DNA of 64,000 nucleotides from Prochlorococcus sp. AG-402-P16 (GCA_003216295.1 QCJB01000003.1:62001-126000); one strand, 5' to 3'. Shown: positions 47,106 through 55,937, numbered from the stretch's first letter. Notes: a model not told the origin generated them from the sequence alone. Made by a program: numbers and translations.

Positions 47106-47121
47106 TTAGAATTAAATAATT

Positions 47122-47139
47122 TATGTAAAGTAATGTAAC
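47122..47139 (-). promoter_or_regulatory. HLR1 element (RpaB site) before the hli cluster
   Basis: On the minus strand the sequence is GTTACATTACTTTACATA. It fits the HLR1 consensus: G/T-TTACA, two A/T, two any, G/T-TTACA, two A/T. The right end lies 16 bases upstream of the first hli start, a position typical of repression that is lifted in high light. HLR1 is the known binding site of RpaB, the response regulator controlled by NblS, whose gene lies at 23861. Confidence 0.75.
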
Positions 47140-47293
47140 AGGACCTTGGATCCGGTTGATGGTGGGCAACCGAACATAATTAGTAAAAATGATCAAGCAG
47201 ATTAAAAAATCTATGTGTAAAACTAAATTAGACTGTAAAGACTATTAGCTCCTCAAAAATTCCTATAATATACAAATTATAGTTAAACAGAAT

Positions 47294-47518
47294 TTGTACG
47301 ATCCCTCGATTGGACAAACATCACTTACAACCATTGATGTAATTGGCGTACTTTTTGGGCATATTCTTTTTGGAGTTGCCGCTACACTTTTAATTGATTG
47401 GAGTTGGATACCTTTAAGTGCTCAACAAAAAGATAGTGGTAGATCATTAAAAGACATCAAAAGAAGTTGGGGGTGGGATGAAAAAGAAGATCACCAAGAT
47501 GAATCACAAAGTTCATAA
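47294..47518 (+). CDS. Small membrane protein, hypothetical
   Basis: 74 residues from a TTG at 47294. One helix (IDVIGVLFGHILFGVAATLLI) with a short head and a charged C-terminal tail (DIKRSWGWDEKEDHQDES). It is divergent from the hli cluster with about 190 bases between starts, so the two share a regulatory region, including the HLR1 element. No family recognised. Confidence 0.55.
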   Translation: MYDPSIGQTSLTTIDVIGVLFGHILFGVAATLLIDWSWIPLSAQQKDSGRSLKDIKRSWGWDEKEDHQDESQSS

Positions 47519-47885
47519 GAAAAAAAATCTTTATCTATAAATAATAATAAATAATCTTTTAAACCTTAGTAATGTCAAATCATTTGCTTTGATGTGTATC
47601 AAATATTCTGACAATTTTTGATAACAGTATTAGATCTATAAAGATAGAGCTTTTTTGACTCATGGGATACTTTTGCGCCATAGCCTTTCCTGCATTGAAT
47701 TGGCTATCTCAACTATTGACCCTGAAAAAAAGCAACTAAATAACCCTTCTTGAAAAATAATTTATCTATGTGTATTATTTCCAACTATTGCCATAGACAA
47801 TTTTAAAAAATAGGTTTGAATAAATATTTTAGTAATTAGTTAATTAATATCTTTAATTGACTAAAATATCAAAAAAAGGAAATTT
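47519..47885. other. Intergenic, no convincing gene
   Basis: 367 AT-rich bases. Frames of 25 and 32 residues near 47655-47760 overlap in different frames and neither is persuasive. No hairpin or tRNA noticed. Confidence 0.4.
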
Positions 47886-48569
47886 ATGTTATCCAACAAA
47901 GTTAAAGAAACTAACTGCACACAACTGTTTAAGGCTGCGTATGAAAATCGCTATACATGGGAATCTGATTTTTCAGGTTATGAAGGCCGCTGTTCATGGA
48001 CAGATGGTAACAAAGAAATCAAAGGAACCTTTTCTTTAGGAAAAGATTTAAAAGCCACCGTTAATAACATAGATGATGAACAAATAAAAAAAGCAATTTC
48101 TTCGCAACTTTGGGAAGTTGCTATTCATCGAGTTAGAAGATCATTTGAACAAACTCATGGAAAAAACACCTTTACTTTTGGAGATACAAATGAAATTGGC
48201 TCAGAAATAATAGTTGGAGGAAAAAATGAAGGTGATAAATATAGAGTCAAAAATAACGTGGTGACTATGGTTCATAGGCATATCCATGGAAATCTCATAG
48301 TTATCCTTACGAAGGATGTAACACATACTGGCAATGGCTACTTAAGTAAGAGTTATTCCAGCCAATATCTTGACCCGACTTCTAAACAAGATGTAAAAGG
48401 AAAAAGTTTTTATAAAGATGATTTCATACTTTTGTTCAAAGGAGGACCTTGGGTTTTAGCCTCTAGATCCATACATCAAGAATCCTTAGAAGGGACTATT
48501 TTAAACAAACAAACGTTTTCCTTTTCAGAATTAAAAAGTCTTGGTTCAAGCTTAGAACAATCAATATGA
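47886..48569 (+). CDS. DUF3386 family protein
   Basis: 227 residues. AAYENRYTWESDFSGYEGRCSW (about 17-38) and the QLWEVAIHRVRRSFEQTHGKNTFTFG block (about 75-100) match the cyanobacterial DUF3386 pattern. The C-terminal half is beta-rich (VVTMVHRHIHGNLIVILTK). No signal peptide. The 60-residue frame at 47857 in another phase is a shadow. Function is unknown. It stands alone in a zone of small genes. Confidence 0.75.
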   Translation: MLSNKVKETNCTQLFKAAYENRYTWESDFSGYEGRCSWTDGNKEIKGTFSLGKDLKATVNNIDDEQIKKAISSQLWEVAIHRVRRSFEQTHGKNTFTFGDTNEIGSEIIVGGKNEGDKYRVKNNVVTMVHRHIHGNLIVILTKDVTHTGNGYLSKSYSSQYLDPTSKQDVKGKSFYKDDFILLFKGGPWVLASRSIHQESLEGTILNKQTFSFSELKSLGSSLEQSI

Positions 48570-48684
48570 GTTGATTAGGCATTTTTTTTAATTCTAAAAA
48601 GTATTTGCCACAACAAATAAATAGAGATTAACCAAAACGGACTGAAAGATAAACATTATCTACTTTTGAAACTAGTGAAGTTTA

Positions 48685-48783
48685 TTAGTTTTGCGCTTTC
48701 TTAACTTTTTTATAATTCCTATTAGCTCTAACGATATCAGCCATGATTGGCTTAGGGATACTAAATTGAGTGAGTAATTTCAT
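48685..48783 (-). CDS. Tiny basic protein, candidate
   Basis: 32 residues, MKLLTQFSIPKPIMADIVRANRNYKK followed by VKKAQN. It has a hydrophobic N terminus and a strongly basic end. It is too short to call by length; composition and a proper ATG are the only support. Confidence 0.3.
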   Translation of the reverse strand: MKLLTQFSIPKPIMADIVRANRNYKKVKKAQN

Positions 48784-48826
48784 GAAGAGTTAAAGATTTA
48801 AAAAATATAGACAAAACAAAAAACAT

Positions 48827-48916
48827 CTAATCACTTTCAACTTGAAACTCTTTCAATGAGTCTCCGTAATAACTCATGGCCAATTGGAGTAAAACCCAGT
48901 TCATAGCTCTAGACAT
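48827..48916 (-). CDS. Tiny protein, candidate
   Basis: 29 residues, MSRAMNWVLLQLAMSYYGDS then LKEFQVESD. An amphipathic or membrane-like helix followed by an acidic end. It lies 44 bases from the tiny minus-strand frame at 48685 and may share its transcript. Codon use is ordinary. Expression is not shown. Confidence 0.3.
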   Translation of the reverse strand: MSRAMNWVLLQLAMSYYGDSLKEFQVESD

Positions 48917-49134
48917 TGTGTCCTCGAAATGAATTCAACTTAAAGATGACTAATGTTTCAAAGCTTTGCCATGAGTAATTATTATTTTTAAAGGATTAAA
49001 TGAGAATGCATTAATTCATTAAAACCAAATAAATAATTAATCTTTGCGTATAACAAGTAAAGATAAGTAATTATTCCGAATATCTAAGCATTTTAAATAT
49101 AAGCTTTGTAAATAAAGCTATTAAAGGCTATTAC

Positions 49135-49329
49135 ATGGTTTTCCTATCAAATCCACAAGTTTGGCACTTGCCAGGCACATGGTCCGAACAACCTATTGAT
49201 GGTCCTTACCTGGGCATGACTTCTCTTCAATTAAGTTGGTTGGCGGCATCACTTTTGATAACTTTATTTATTGCCTTTAGTATTTATCTTCTTCAGACGA
49301 GTAACTCGAAGCGTAAAACAAGTTCCTAA
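49135..49329 (+). CDS. Small membrane protein, hypothetical
   Basis: 64 residues. A Trp/Pro/Gly-rich N-terminal part (VWHLPGTWSEQPIDGPYLG) is followed by one helix (LSWLAASLLITLFIAFSIYLL) and a basic tail. The Trp-rich head followed by a single helix is unusual and may contact pigment or membrane surface. It is 47 bases upstream of the gene at 49376 and may be co-transcribed. No family recognised. Confidence 0.6.
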   Translation: MVFLSNPQVWHLPGTWSEQPIDGPYLGMTSLQLSWLAASLLITLFIAFSIYLLQTSNSKRKTSS

Positions 49330-49375
49330 AATAATTGATCCCCAAGCATTCAACTAAAAGATTGGGTAATATTTC

Positions 49376-49699
49376 ATGACATTTGTTGTTCTATATATTG
49401 CTGTAATAGCATCAATTTGGTGGTTATATCGTGTCGGATGGACTGAAGCTCTCAAGACGATTGTGAGTGTTATCATTCCATCCCTATTAATTATTCTTTT
49501 TAATATAAAAGCAGGGCGACTGATATTTAAAAACCCAGCAGTTGGAATCGTCAGCGTTCTCCCCACCGCTTTTATTATATATAGAGGGTCAAAGCCTCTG
49601 GTGTTTGGAATAAACAGTTGGATTGACAGGAAACGAAACGAATTTGTGGATTCGCAAAATATTGTTGATGCCGAAGTAATTTCCAAAGAAGAAACATAA
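49376..49699 (+). CDS. Membrane protein, hypothetical
   Basis: 107 residues with three hydrophobic helices (about 1-17, 24-44, 57-72) and a charged C-terminal end (WIDRKRNEFVDSQNIVDAEVISKEE). A 130-residue frame on the opposite strand (49354-49746) overlaps it; I prefer this strand because of the membrane topology, positive-inside loops and acidic tail. No family recognised. Confidence 0.6.
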   Translation: MTFVVLYIAVIASIWWLYRVGWTEALKTIVSVIIPSLLIILFNIKAGRLIFKNPAVGIVSVLPTAFIIYRGSKPLVFGINSWIDRKRNEFVDSQNIVDAEVISKEET

Positions 49700-49905
49700 A
49701 TTTCAAACTTAACAAACCAGTCATAGAAAATGATTTGAATGAGCAAAAACTTTCAATCCATTACTATCAATCTCTTTTCTGTTGAGTCATAAAAGGATTG
49801 GGTATTGAATTTAGAAAAAATTAGGAGTTTCTTTATTCTTTTATTAGTTATATTTGTTGATCACTTTGAATAAATGGCAATAATAAGGTCATTAATAATT
49901 CAACC

Positions 49906-50058
49906 ATGACAGAGAACGAACCAAAGTGGGATTACACCACTAAAGAGGGAAATTTCGCAGCAGGAGCAGCCGTTGTAGGCGGAAATTTATTAGTCCTTAT
50001 TATTTACATTCTTTATAGAACAGTGCCCTCTGTTCACCATTTCATTATCGGTAGGTGA
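49906..50058 (+). CDS. Small membrane protein, hypothetical
   Basis: 50 residues from ATG at 49906. A charged head (MTENEPKWDYTTKEGNFAAG) precedes a helix (AAVVGGNLLVLIIYILY) and a His-containing end (SVHHFIIGR). It resembles small thylakoid proteins by layout. Its end overlaps the end of the broken minus-strand frame at 50034. No family recognised. Confidence 0.55.
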   Translation: MTENEPKWDYTTKEGNFAAGAAVVGGNLLVLIIYILYRTVPSVHHFIIGR

Positions 50059-50315
50059 GAAGTCAAAAGGTCCTTCAACATAAGATGGATCTTGGAAACC
50101 AAATTTCTCAGTATCCTAAATTCGTTATTGATTCCGACCAAATAAAAGCCAATAGAAAAAGCCATTCCAATTTCAGGGAGAAGGGCTTTACCTAAACCAA
50201 CGAAAGACAGCACGCCAACTCCACCCGCGCTGTAAAGTGCTCATTTTAGAAAATATCTACCTGCTTTACTGCCTTTTTTACTAGAAGATGAAATGACTTC
50301 AGGGTCAATAATCAC
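50034..50315 (-). pseudogene. Broken gene with an in-frame TGA
   Basis: A GTG at 50315 opens 24 codons (MIIDPEVISSSSKKGSKAG, then RYFLK) that stop at TGA (50243-50241). The same frame then continues open for 68 codons as ALYSAGGVGVLSFVGLGKA and LLPEIGMAFSIGFYLVGI, a hydrophobic two-helix region, to TGA at 50034. The two parts fit one small membrane protein of about 90 residues interrupted by a single stop. A true mutation, a sequencing error or a readthrough event would look alike. Confidence 0.5.
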
Positions 50316-50463
50316 TTTTAATCCAAAGATATATAAAAATAGTAAATCTACTTAAAAGGAAAACAAGCAGAAAGTATATATTGAAAGTATCGAAATGTGA
50401 TAGTAAATACATCCTTTGGCGAACATCACCAGACAACTAGTGGTTTTATGTCTATTCAGATAA

Positions 50464-50631
50464 TCACAAGAATGTCCATGTTACAAGTGCAATAATCCCC
50501 ATTATTAAAGCTAAAATTGCAAAAACAAAGTTCCCTAAAAAAAGAATCACAATACCAGTTGTTATAAGTATTAAAGAGAAAATCAAACACACAGCAGGGG
50601 GGATTTTATTTATAAACTCCAAAATTCCCAT
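50464..50631 (-). CDS. Small two-helix membrane protein
   Basis: 55 residues, MGILEFINKIPPAVCLIFSL then a second helix (FVFAILALIMGIIALV) and ending TWTFL. A short amphipathic head precedes a helical hairpin. It is 14 bases downstream of the gene at 50646 on the same strand, so the two are probably one transcript. No family recognised. Confidence 0.55.
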   Translation of the reverse strand: MGILEFINKIPPAVCLIFSLILITTGIVILFLGNFVFAILALIMGIIALVTWTFL

Positions 50632-50645
50632 TTAAAACAACTTTA

Positions 50646-50813
50646 TTAAAAAGGAAAATCCGATTTCATACTCAATGCAGAAACAATTTTCATAATTATC
50701 CAAATAACCAAAGCACCCTCAAGGAATCCAAACCAATATAAGGCATAGTTAGATATCCCCATTTCTTTTTGAGCACGTTCAACGAATGATTTATGCCATT
50801 GGATTAACTTCAC
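50646..50813 (-). CDS. Small membrane protein, GTG start
   Basis: 55 residues from a GTG at 50813. The N-terminal MKLIQWHKSFVERAQKEMG is amphipathic and basic, followed by SNYALYWFGFLEGALVIWI, a membrane helix with several aromatic residues, and a short tail ending SDFPF. The good balance of residues and a helix rich in Trp/Tyr/Phe suggests a genuine gene. It precedes the gene at 50464. No family recognised. Confidence 0.6.
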   Translation of the reverse strand: MKLIQWHKSFVERAQKEMGISNYALYWFGFLEGALVIWIIMKIVSALSMKSDFPF

Positions 50814-51260
50814 AATTATTCTAAATACCTAAAGTTATTATAGTTAAAAGTATAAGATTTTATTTTTTTTATAAACCGAGTAATGTTTGTTGAGAATTCT
50901 AAGGGTTTTGAAAAGTCACTAGATCAACATCTGAAGATATCTTTTTTAGCTTCTTAAACCTATGACAATCAATTACTACAAAAGGTAGTCAATAAAAATC
51001 ACATCGCAATGACAGCAATAAATATTGCAAATAAATTCATAGATCATACTTAAGCAAGAAAAATCAAAAAGCATTCTTTTCTAAAAAGCATACAAAACTA
51101 TCAACTGATTGAAAAAGATAGGCTTATTGCGAAAGGAACGATTTATCTTAAATAATTCAATCCCCTATAAGTGAGCTTTATTTGCGAATTACAGACAGAA
51201 TGACAATATACGAATGATCTTCCATTGAAATACATATTGACAATGATGCAGTCTCCTTAA
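50814..51260. other. Intergenic, no convincing gene
   Basis: About 450 AT-rich bases. Only a 24-residue plus-strand frame at 50883 is readable. No tRNA and no strong terminator noticed. Confidence 0.4.
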
Positions 51261-51265
51261 AAGTG

Positions 51266-51342
51266 CTCAAGTCCCCGTCCTGTGGCTTGAGTCGTACTAC
51301 GGCCTGCTTAAGCAGATCGGACGATTAGGTGGTGAATACCAC
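51266..51342. ncRNA. GC-rich segment with three consecutive hairpins
   Basis: The 80 bases 51261-51340 are 54 percent G+C by count, against roughly a third around them. They contain CTCAAG/CTTGAG (51266-71 with 51286-91), the 12-base palindrome CTGCTTAAGCAG (51304-51315) and GTGGT-GAAT-ACCAC (51329-51342). An open frame without a standard start also crosses the segment (LKSAQVPVLWLESYYG...). It could be a structured RNA, or a foreign gene fragment with different base use. Strand is undetermined. Confidence 0.35.
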
Positions 51343-51430
51343 AATCTTTCTATAGTATTTATACTCAACGATGCAATGGTGATGATTAGGAGTCTTTCTA
51401 TATGTCCGAACCAAGAGGAGACTTACATTG

Positions 51431-53356
51431 TTATGTGTCTGAATCAGACAAATCACTTAGTTCAATCCATCTATCCTCATACTCTTGAATAGATTCAATC
51501 AGTTCCGCTAATTGATGACTAATTTGAGTAATATCCAAATCTCTCTCAGTTATCTTTTTTTCTAAATATCTTTTCTGCTCCTCTAATAAAGGTAGCTGAA
51601 GATCTATTTCTTTGAGTTCACTCACTTCCCTGAAACTTAGTCGATTCGACTTATTTTTTGGCTTTAATTTTATTTTTGATTCATTTTTAGTTTTTGAATC
51701 ATTAACAAATTTATCTCGTTTGTTTTTTTCATTATCTCTCTCCTCTAATATTTTTTGCTCCAGGAATCTAGAGTAATTCCCTTCATATCTTCTCAACTTA
51801 CCATTTTCAAAATTAAAAATTCGATCAATCGTTCGATCAAGAAAATATCGATCATGTGATACGACTACGACACAACCTTTAAAATCTTCAAGAAAATCTT
51901 CAAGCACACTTAGTGTTTGTATATCTAAATCATTCGTAGGTTCATCAAGCAACAACACATTGGGTGCTTGTATAAGCATTTTACAGAGGGCAAGTCTTCT
52001 TTTCTCACCTCCTGAAAGCATAGAAAGAGAACTATGTTGCTGACTTGGCGGAAATAGAAATTTTTCTAAAAGCTGAGATGCCGTAATTTGTTTTCCTCCA
52101 TGATCAACCCTGAATGCGGCCTCCTCAACAAATTCTATGACTTTGCGATTGAGGCCACAACCTTGATTTAAATCATTTGTATGTTGATCTAGATAACCAA
52201 TATGAACTGTTTCTCCAAGTTTTATCTCCCCATTAGTTGGTAACCTTTTACCGGCAATTAGATCTAAAAGAGTCGATTTACCACTTCCATTTGGACCAAT
52301 AATTCCTACTCGATCTTCTGGGCTAAAGCTATAAGTGAAATCATATACAAGGTCGAAACTTTTCTCTTCATCAGTTATTGAGAGTCCTACACCTTCAGCT
52401 TCTATTGCTATTTTTCCAATTCTTCTACTCAATGAATCCATTACTAATTTAGATTTGACTTGTTTTTTTGGTTTCGCTTGCATTTCAGCAATCCTTTGAA
52501 TACGTGCTTTTTGTTTCGTACTTCTTGCTTTAGGTCCTTGTCTTAACCAAGCTAATTCCTTCCTTAAAACACCTTGAAATTTTTTCTTAGTCGATTCCTC
52601 TGATTGCTCTTGATCAAGTTTCTGTTGAAGAAATTCACGATAATTTCCTGAATATTTGCGAGCTTCTCCATTATTGATTTCAACCATCCGAGTAGTAATT
52701 CGATCAAGAACATACCTATCATGTGTAATCAATACAAGTGCACCTTCGTAATGGTCTAACCAATTTTGCAACCATTCCACAGCAGAAGCATCCAAGTGAT
52801 TAGTAGGTTCATCAAGAAGTAAGACATCTGGTTGAGAGACAAGCGCCGCAGCAAGTCCCACTCTTTTGCGATAACCACCAGAAAGATTTTTTACTTGCTT
52901 ATCTAAATCACTGATTCCAAGTCTTCTTAGGACATCTTGACACTGCTGCTCTAAATTCCATGCCCCAGCAGCATCCATAAGTTCACTAGCTTCACCAAGC
53001 TTTTTCAGAAGATTTTCATCATCAGGGTTTTGAGCTATTTGTCTGCTTAGCTTGCTGAAATTAAGTAATAATTTCCTTTTTTCTCCACACCCTTCAAGAA
53101 CTTCTTCCAAAATATTTTTTTCTCCATCGAAATTGGTTTCTTGGCCAACTAAAGATATCCGCAAAGAAGACAAACACCTTCTTTCTCCTTCCATCAAAGG
53201 CTCAACTCCTGCAAGAACCCTCAAAAGTGTTGACTTGCCAGATCCATTTGGCCCAATCAAACCAAGTCTCTCTTTTTTATTTATATGCAGGTCTAGATTT
53301 TTAAAAAGATTTTTTATCCCAAAGTCAGTGGAAGCATTAATTAGACTAATCAACAC
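51431..53356 (-). CDS. ABC-F family ATPase (Uup/EttA-like)
   Basis: 641 residues with two ABC domains and no membrane helices. Walker A motifs GPNGSGKSTLLRVLAG (about 35-50) and GPNGSGKSTLLDLIAG (about 357-372), signatures LSGGYRKRVGLA and LSGGEKRRLALC, and Walker B LLLDEPTNHLD/LLLDEPTNDLD are intact. A charged linker (about 230-320) joins the domains, and the last 90 residues form a coiled coil as in Uup. ABC-F proteins act on ribosomes or branched DNA structures. It is monocistronic. Confidence 0.92.
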   Translation of the reverse strand: MLISLINASTDFGIKNLFKNLDLHINKKERLGLIGPNGSGKSTLLRVLAGVEPLMEGERRCLSSLRISLVGQETNFDGEKNILEEVLEGCGEKRKLLLNFSKLSRQIAQNPDDENLLKKLGEASELMDAAGAWNLEQQCQDVLRRLGISDLDKQVKNLSGGYRKRVGLAAALVSQPDVLLLDEPTNHLDASAVEWLQNWLDHYEGALVLITHDRYVLDRITTRMVEINNGEARKYSGNYREFLQQKLDQEQSEESTKKKFQGVLRKELAWLRQGPKARSTKQKARIQRIAEMQAKPKKQVKSKLVMDSLSRRIGKIAIEAEGVGLSITDEEKSFDLVYDFTYSFSPEDRVGIIGPNGSGKSTLLDLIAGKRLPTNGEIKLGETVHIGYLDQHTNDLNQGCGLNRKVIEFVEEAAFRVDHGGKQITASQLLEKFLFPPSQQHSSLSMLSGGEKRRLALCKMLIQAPNVLLLDEPTNDLDIQTLSVLEDFLEDFKGCVVVVSHDRYFLDRTIDRIFNFENGKLRRYEGNYSRFLEQKILEERDNEKNKRDKFVNDSKTKNESKIKLKPKNKSNRLSFREVSELKEIDLQLPLLEEQKRYLEKKITERDLDITQISHQLAELIESIQEYEDRWIELSDLSDSDT

Positions 53357-53689
53357 TGATCACACCCTCACATCCATAAATAAAGCTATCTAACAAATAA
53401 TAACCTTTAATTAATTGGTCAAGGCTATTTCAGGGCATCACAAGTAATCGTATACAATAAAATGTGTCTTAATCAAATTGATCTGAATGTTTACTGACCT
53501 CAGATCAAGAAAAATTCTTTACTTCATTAAATTTATAATCAGGTTTATTTGCTTAAAGGAATAAAAGCCTAGAAATATCCAGAAACTTTTAAATAAATAC
53601 TATTTATAGGTAAATAACTAATAATGAATTTCTAAATTTGCACCAACAACGCAAAAAATGACTAAAAATCAAAACATGTATCAAAATAT
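53357..53689. other. Intergenic, no gene seen
   Basis: 333 AT-rich bases upstream of the ABC-F gene, which should contain its promoter. No readable frame over 30 codons, tRNA or strong hairpin noticed. Confidence 0.45.
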
Positions 53690-53899
53690 TTAGCGAAAAA
53701 AATTACAGTATTGCTCAACTCTTGAACCCATTCTACTAGTCCCTTTCAAATCTAATAATCTCGCCGCCTCACCGCCATTGATTTCGGCAGCAAAATAACG
53801 CCCACAAATATTTTTCGTTTCATAAATTCGTTCATCCCCACTAACTGACGTTGGAGTCATAAAAAGAAAAGATAGCACAAAAAGAAAAATGGGATTCAT
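53690..53899 (-). CDS. Small exported protein, hypothetical
   Basis: 69 residues. A signal peptide (MNPIFLFVLSFLFMTPTSVSG) is followed by a 48-residue mature part with two Cys (NICGRY and QYCNFF) that probably form a disulfide in the periplasm or lumen, giving a compact mini-protein. KGTSRMGSRVEQYC is unlike any domain I recognise. It stands alone. Confidence 0.55.
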   Translation of the reverse strand: MNPIFLFVLSFLFMTPTSVSGDERIYETKNICGRYFAAEINGGEAARLLDLKGTSRMGSRVEQYCNFFR

Positions 53900-54127
53900 T
53901 ATTATTTTTTATTAGGGTAAAATTCCATATAAAACATTTCAGCTAAGATATTACATAAGTATTGACACTAATTGGAATCAGAATGAGTTTTCTCGAGAAT
54001 ATACTTTCTAAATTGATTACTCCATATACGACACCATAAATGAGATATCAATAAACATTTATAAATAGAAAGCAAAGATTAATCCTCAGTATTTTGTATC
54101 CCAACTTTTAATCTGCCAGCCAATTCA

Positions 54128-55885
54128 ATGATAAATACCAATCATACAACTCAAATTTCAAATGTACTAGTAATTGGATGCGGAGGTGCTGGACTAAGAG
54201 CCGCCATAGAAATCAAACTAGCTGGACTGCAAGTATCAGTTCTCGGGAAACGAGCCAAGACAGATTCACATACTGTCTTAGCTGCGGGAGGTATTAACGC
54301 AGCCTTCGGGAATGTCGACCCGGAGGACTCTTGGAAACATCATTTTGCAGATACTTATATAGAAGGGTATGGGCTTGGAGACTCATCTCAAATTGAAATG
54401 TTAGCCAAAGAATCTCCTTCGCTTGTTAGAGAAATAGATTTATGGGGAGCAAATTTTGCAAAACTAAAAAATGGACACCTTGATCAAAGATTTTTTGGAG
54501 CACATTCATATAGAAGGACTTGTTATTCGGGTGACATGACTGGTTTGGCAATTTTAAAAACACTTATTAAAAAGGCAGAGTCATTAAAAATTCCAATCCA
54601 CGATAACCAATATGTTACTGAGCTACTTGTAAGAGACAATATTTGCTTTGGGGCAATGTCGTTCAATAAGAACACTGCTGAAAGAACAATTCATTTAGCT
54701 GATGCAGTTATTCTTTGTACAGGGGGGCATACAAAAATATGGAAAAAAAGTTCTTCCAGAAAAAGAGAAAATACGGGAGATGGCTTTTACTTAAGTCTTA
54801 AAGCAGGTTCCAAATTAAGAGATATGGAAATGGTGCAATTTCACCCCTCAGGCATGCTTTTCCCAGAGGAGGTTGCAGGGACATTAGTCACAGAGGCTGT
54901 TCGAGGAGAAGGAGGCAAGCTTATAAATAATAAAGGAGAAAGATTTATGATTCATTATGATAGCGAGCGAATGGAGCTTTCCACCAGAGATAGAGTTGCC
55001 GTAGCAAATTATACAGAAATTGCTGAAGGCAGAGGGACACCTAATGGAGGCGTCTACTTAGATATAACTCATAAAAGTAAGGAATTCATAATGCAGAAGA
55101 TTCCAAGTATTTATAGGCAATTTTTAGAGGCTCAAATGCTTGATATTTCAAAAGAACCCATGGAAGTAGCCCCAACTGCGCACTATTCAATGGGTGGCAT
55201 TGACGTAAATGCCGAGGATCATTCCACGTCAATACAAGGCTTATATGCCGCTGGAGAAGTAGTGGGTGGACTACATGGAGCAAATCGTCTGGGAGGAAAT
55301 TCTCTCGCAGAAATTTTAATTTTTGGGAAAAAAGCTGGTATGGCTAGTGTTCATTATTCAATGAAATTAAAGGCACAAATAAGATCAGACAAATCTATAA
55401 AAAATGCTCACAACAACATAAATAAATTTTTAGGCAATGGAACAGAATTAGCAAATTCCTTACAAAATCAACTAAGTATTTTGATGTGGGAGCATTGTGG
55501 TGTAATGAAAAACAAAGAATTATTAGCCTCAGGTCTGACAAAGGTTAAAGAAATCAAAGATATGATCAAAGATGTTGATGTGAGAATTGACTACCATAGC
55601 TGTGATGATCTTGTTCAAGTATTCGATCTAGAATCATCAGTCATATCTGCAGAAGCAACAATACTTTCAGCATTAAATAGGCAAGAGAGTAGAGGCTCGC
55701 ATCAAAGAAGTGATTTTCCAAAACTAAATAATAATGAAAAATGCAATTATTATATTAAGTTGAACAAAGAGAGCTTAGAGTTAGAGATTTCAAGAAAAAA
55801 TATTTCTCCTATAAGAGAGGATCTTCAAAGTATCATTAGCAAAGCCACTAAAGTCAGTGATTTATCAGACAAGTTACTCGAGTAA
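54128..55885 (+). CDS. sdhA: Succinate dehydrogenase/fumarate reductase flavoprotein subunit
   Basis: 585 residues. Oxidises succinate to fumarate with covalently bound FAD. The FAD-binding VLVIGCGGAGLRAAIEIKLAG (about 14-34), KRAKTDSHTVLAAGGINAAFGN with the flavin-linking His region (about 41-62), active-site MEMVQFHPSGM, TEAVRGEGGKLIN and AAGEVVGGLHGANRLGGNSLAE blocks are intact. NadB would be an alternative, but the SHTVLAAGGI context and the length favour SdhA. sdhB is not nearby. It is convergent with the transglutaminase-like gene. Confidence 0.9.
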   Translation: MINTNHTTQISNVLVIGCGGAGLRAAIEIKLAGLQVSVLGKRAKTDSHTVLAAGGINAAFGNVDPEDSWKHHFADTYIEGYGLGDSSQIEMLAKESPSLVREIDLWGANFAKLKNGHLDQRFFGAHSYRRTCYSGDMTGLAILKTLIKKAESLKIPIHDNQYVTELLVRDNICFGAMSFNKNTAERTIHLADAVILCTGGHTKIWKKSSSRKRENTGDGFYLSLKAGSKLRDMEMVQFHPSGMLFPEEVAGTLVTEAVRGEGGKLINNKGERFMIHYDSERMELSTRDRVAVANYTEIAEGRGTPNGGVYLDITHKSKEFIMQKIPSIYRQFLEAQMLDISKEPMEVAPTAHYSMGGIDVNAEDHSTSIQGLYAAGEVVGGLHGANRLGGNSLAEILIFGKKAGMASVHYSMKLKAQIRSDKSIKNAHNNINKFLGNGTELANSLQNQLSILMWEHCGVMKNKELLASGLTKVKEIKDMIKDVDVRIDYHSCDDLVQVFDLESSVISAEATILSALNRQESRGSHQRSDFPKLNNNEKCNYYIKLNKESLELEISRKNISPIREDLQSIISKATKVSDLSDKLLE

Positions 55886-55937
55886 TCATATTGAAAAGCT
55901 ATATTTTCTTGTCATAATTTTCACGGCATAAGATCAT

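Noticed and set aside
47655..47760. A short frame containing TIDPEK, like the start of one hli gene
   Set aside because: Only six residues match, and the chlorophyll-binding helix is missing.
49354..49746. A 130-residue minus-strand frame
   Set aside because: It overlaps the plus-strand membrane gene at 49376, has an even, unstructured mix of residues and no domain. The plus-strand product has better topology and a charged tail.
51402..51485. A 27-residue frame with a good AGGAG upstream (MSEPRGDLHCYVSE)
   Set aside because: More than half overlaps the end of the ABC-F gene on the opposite strand, so I read it as chance.
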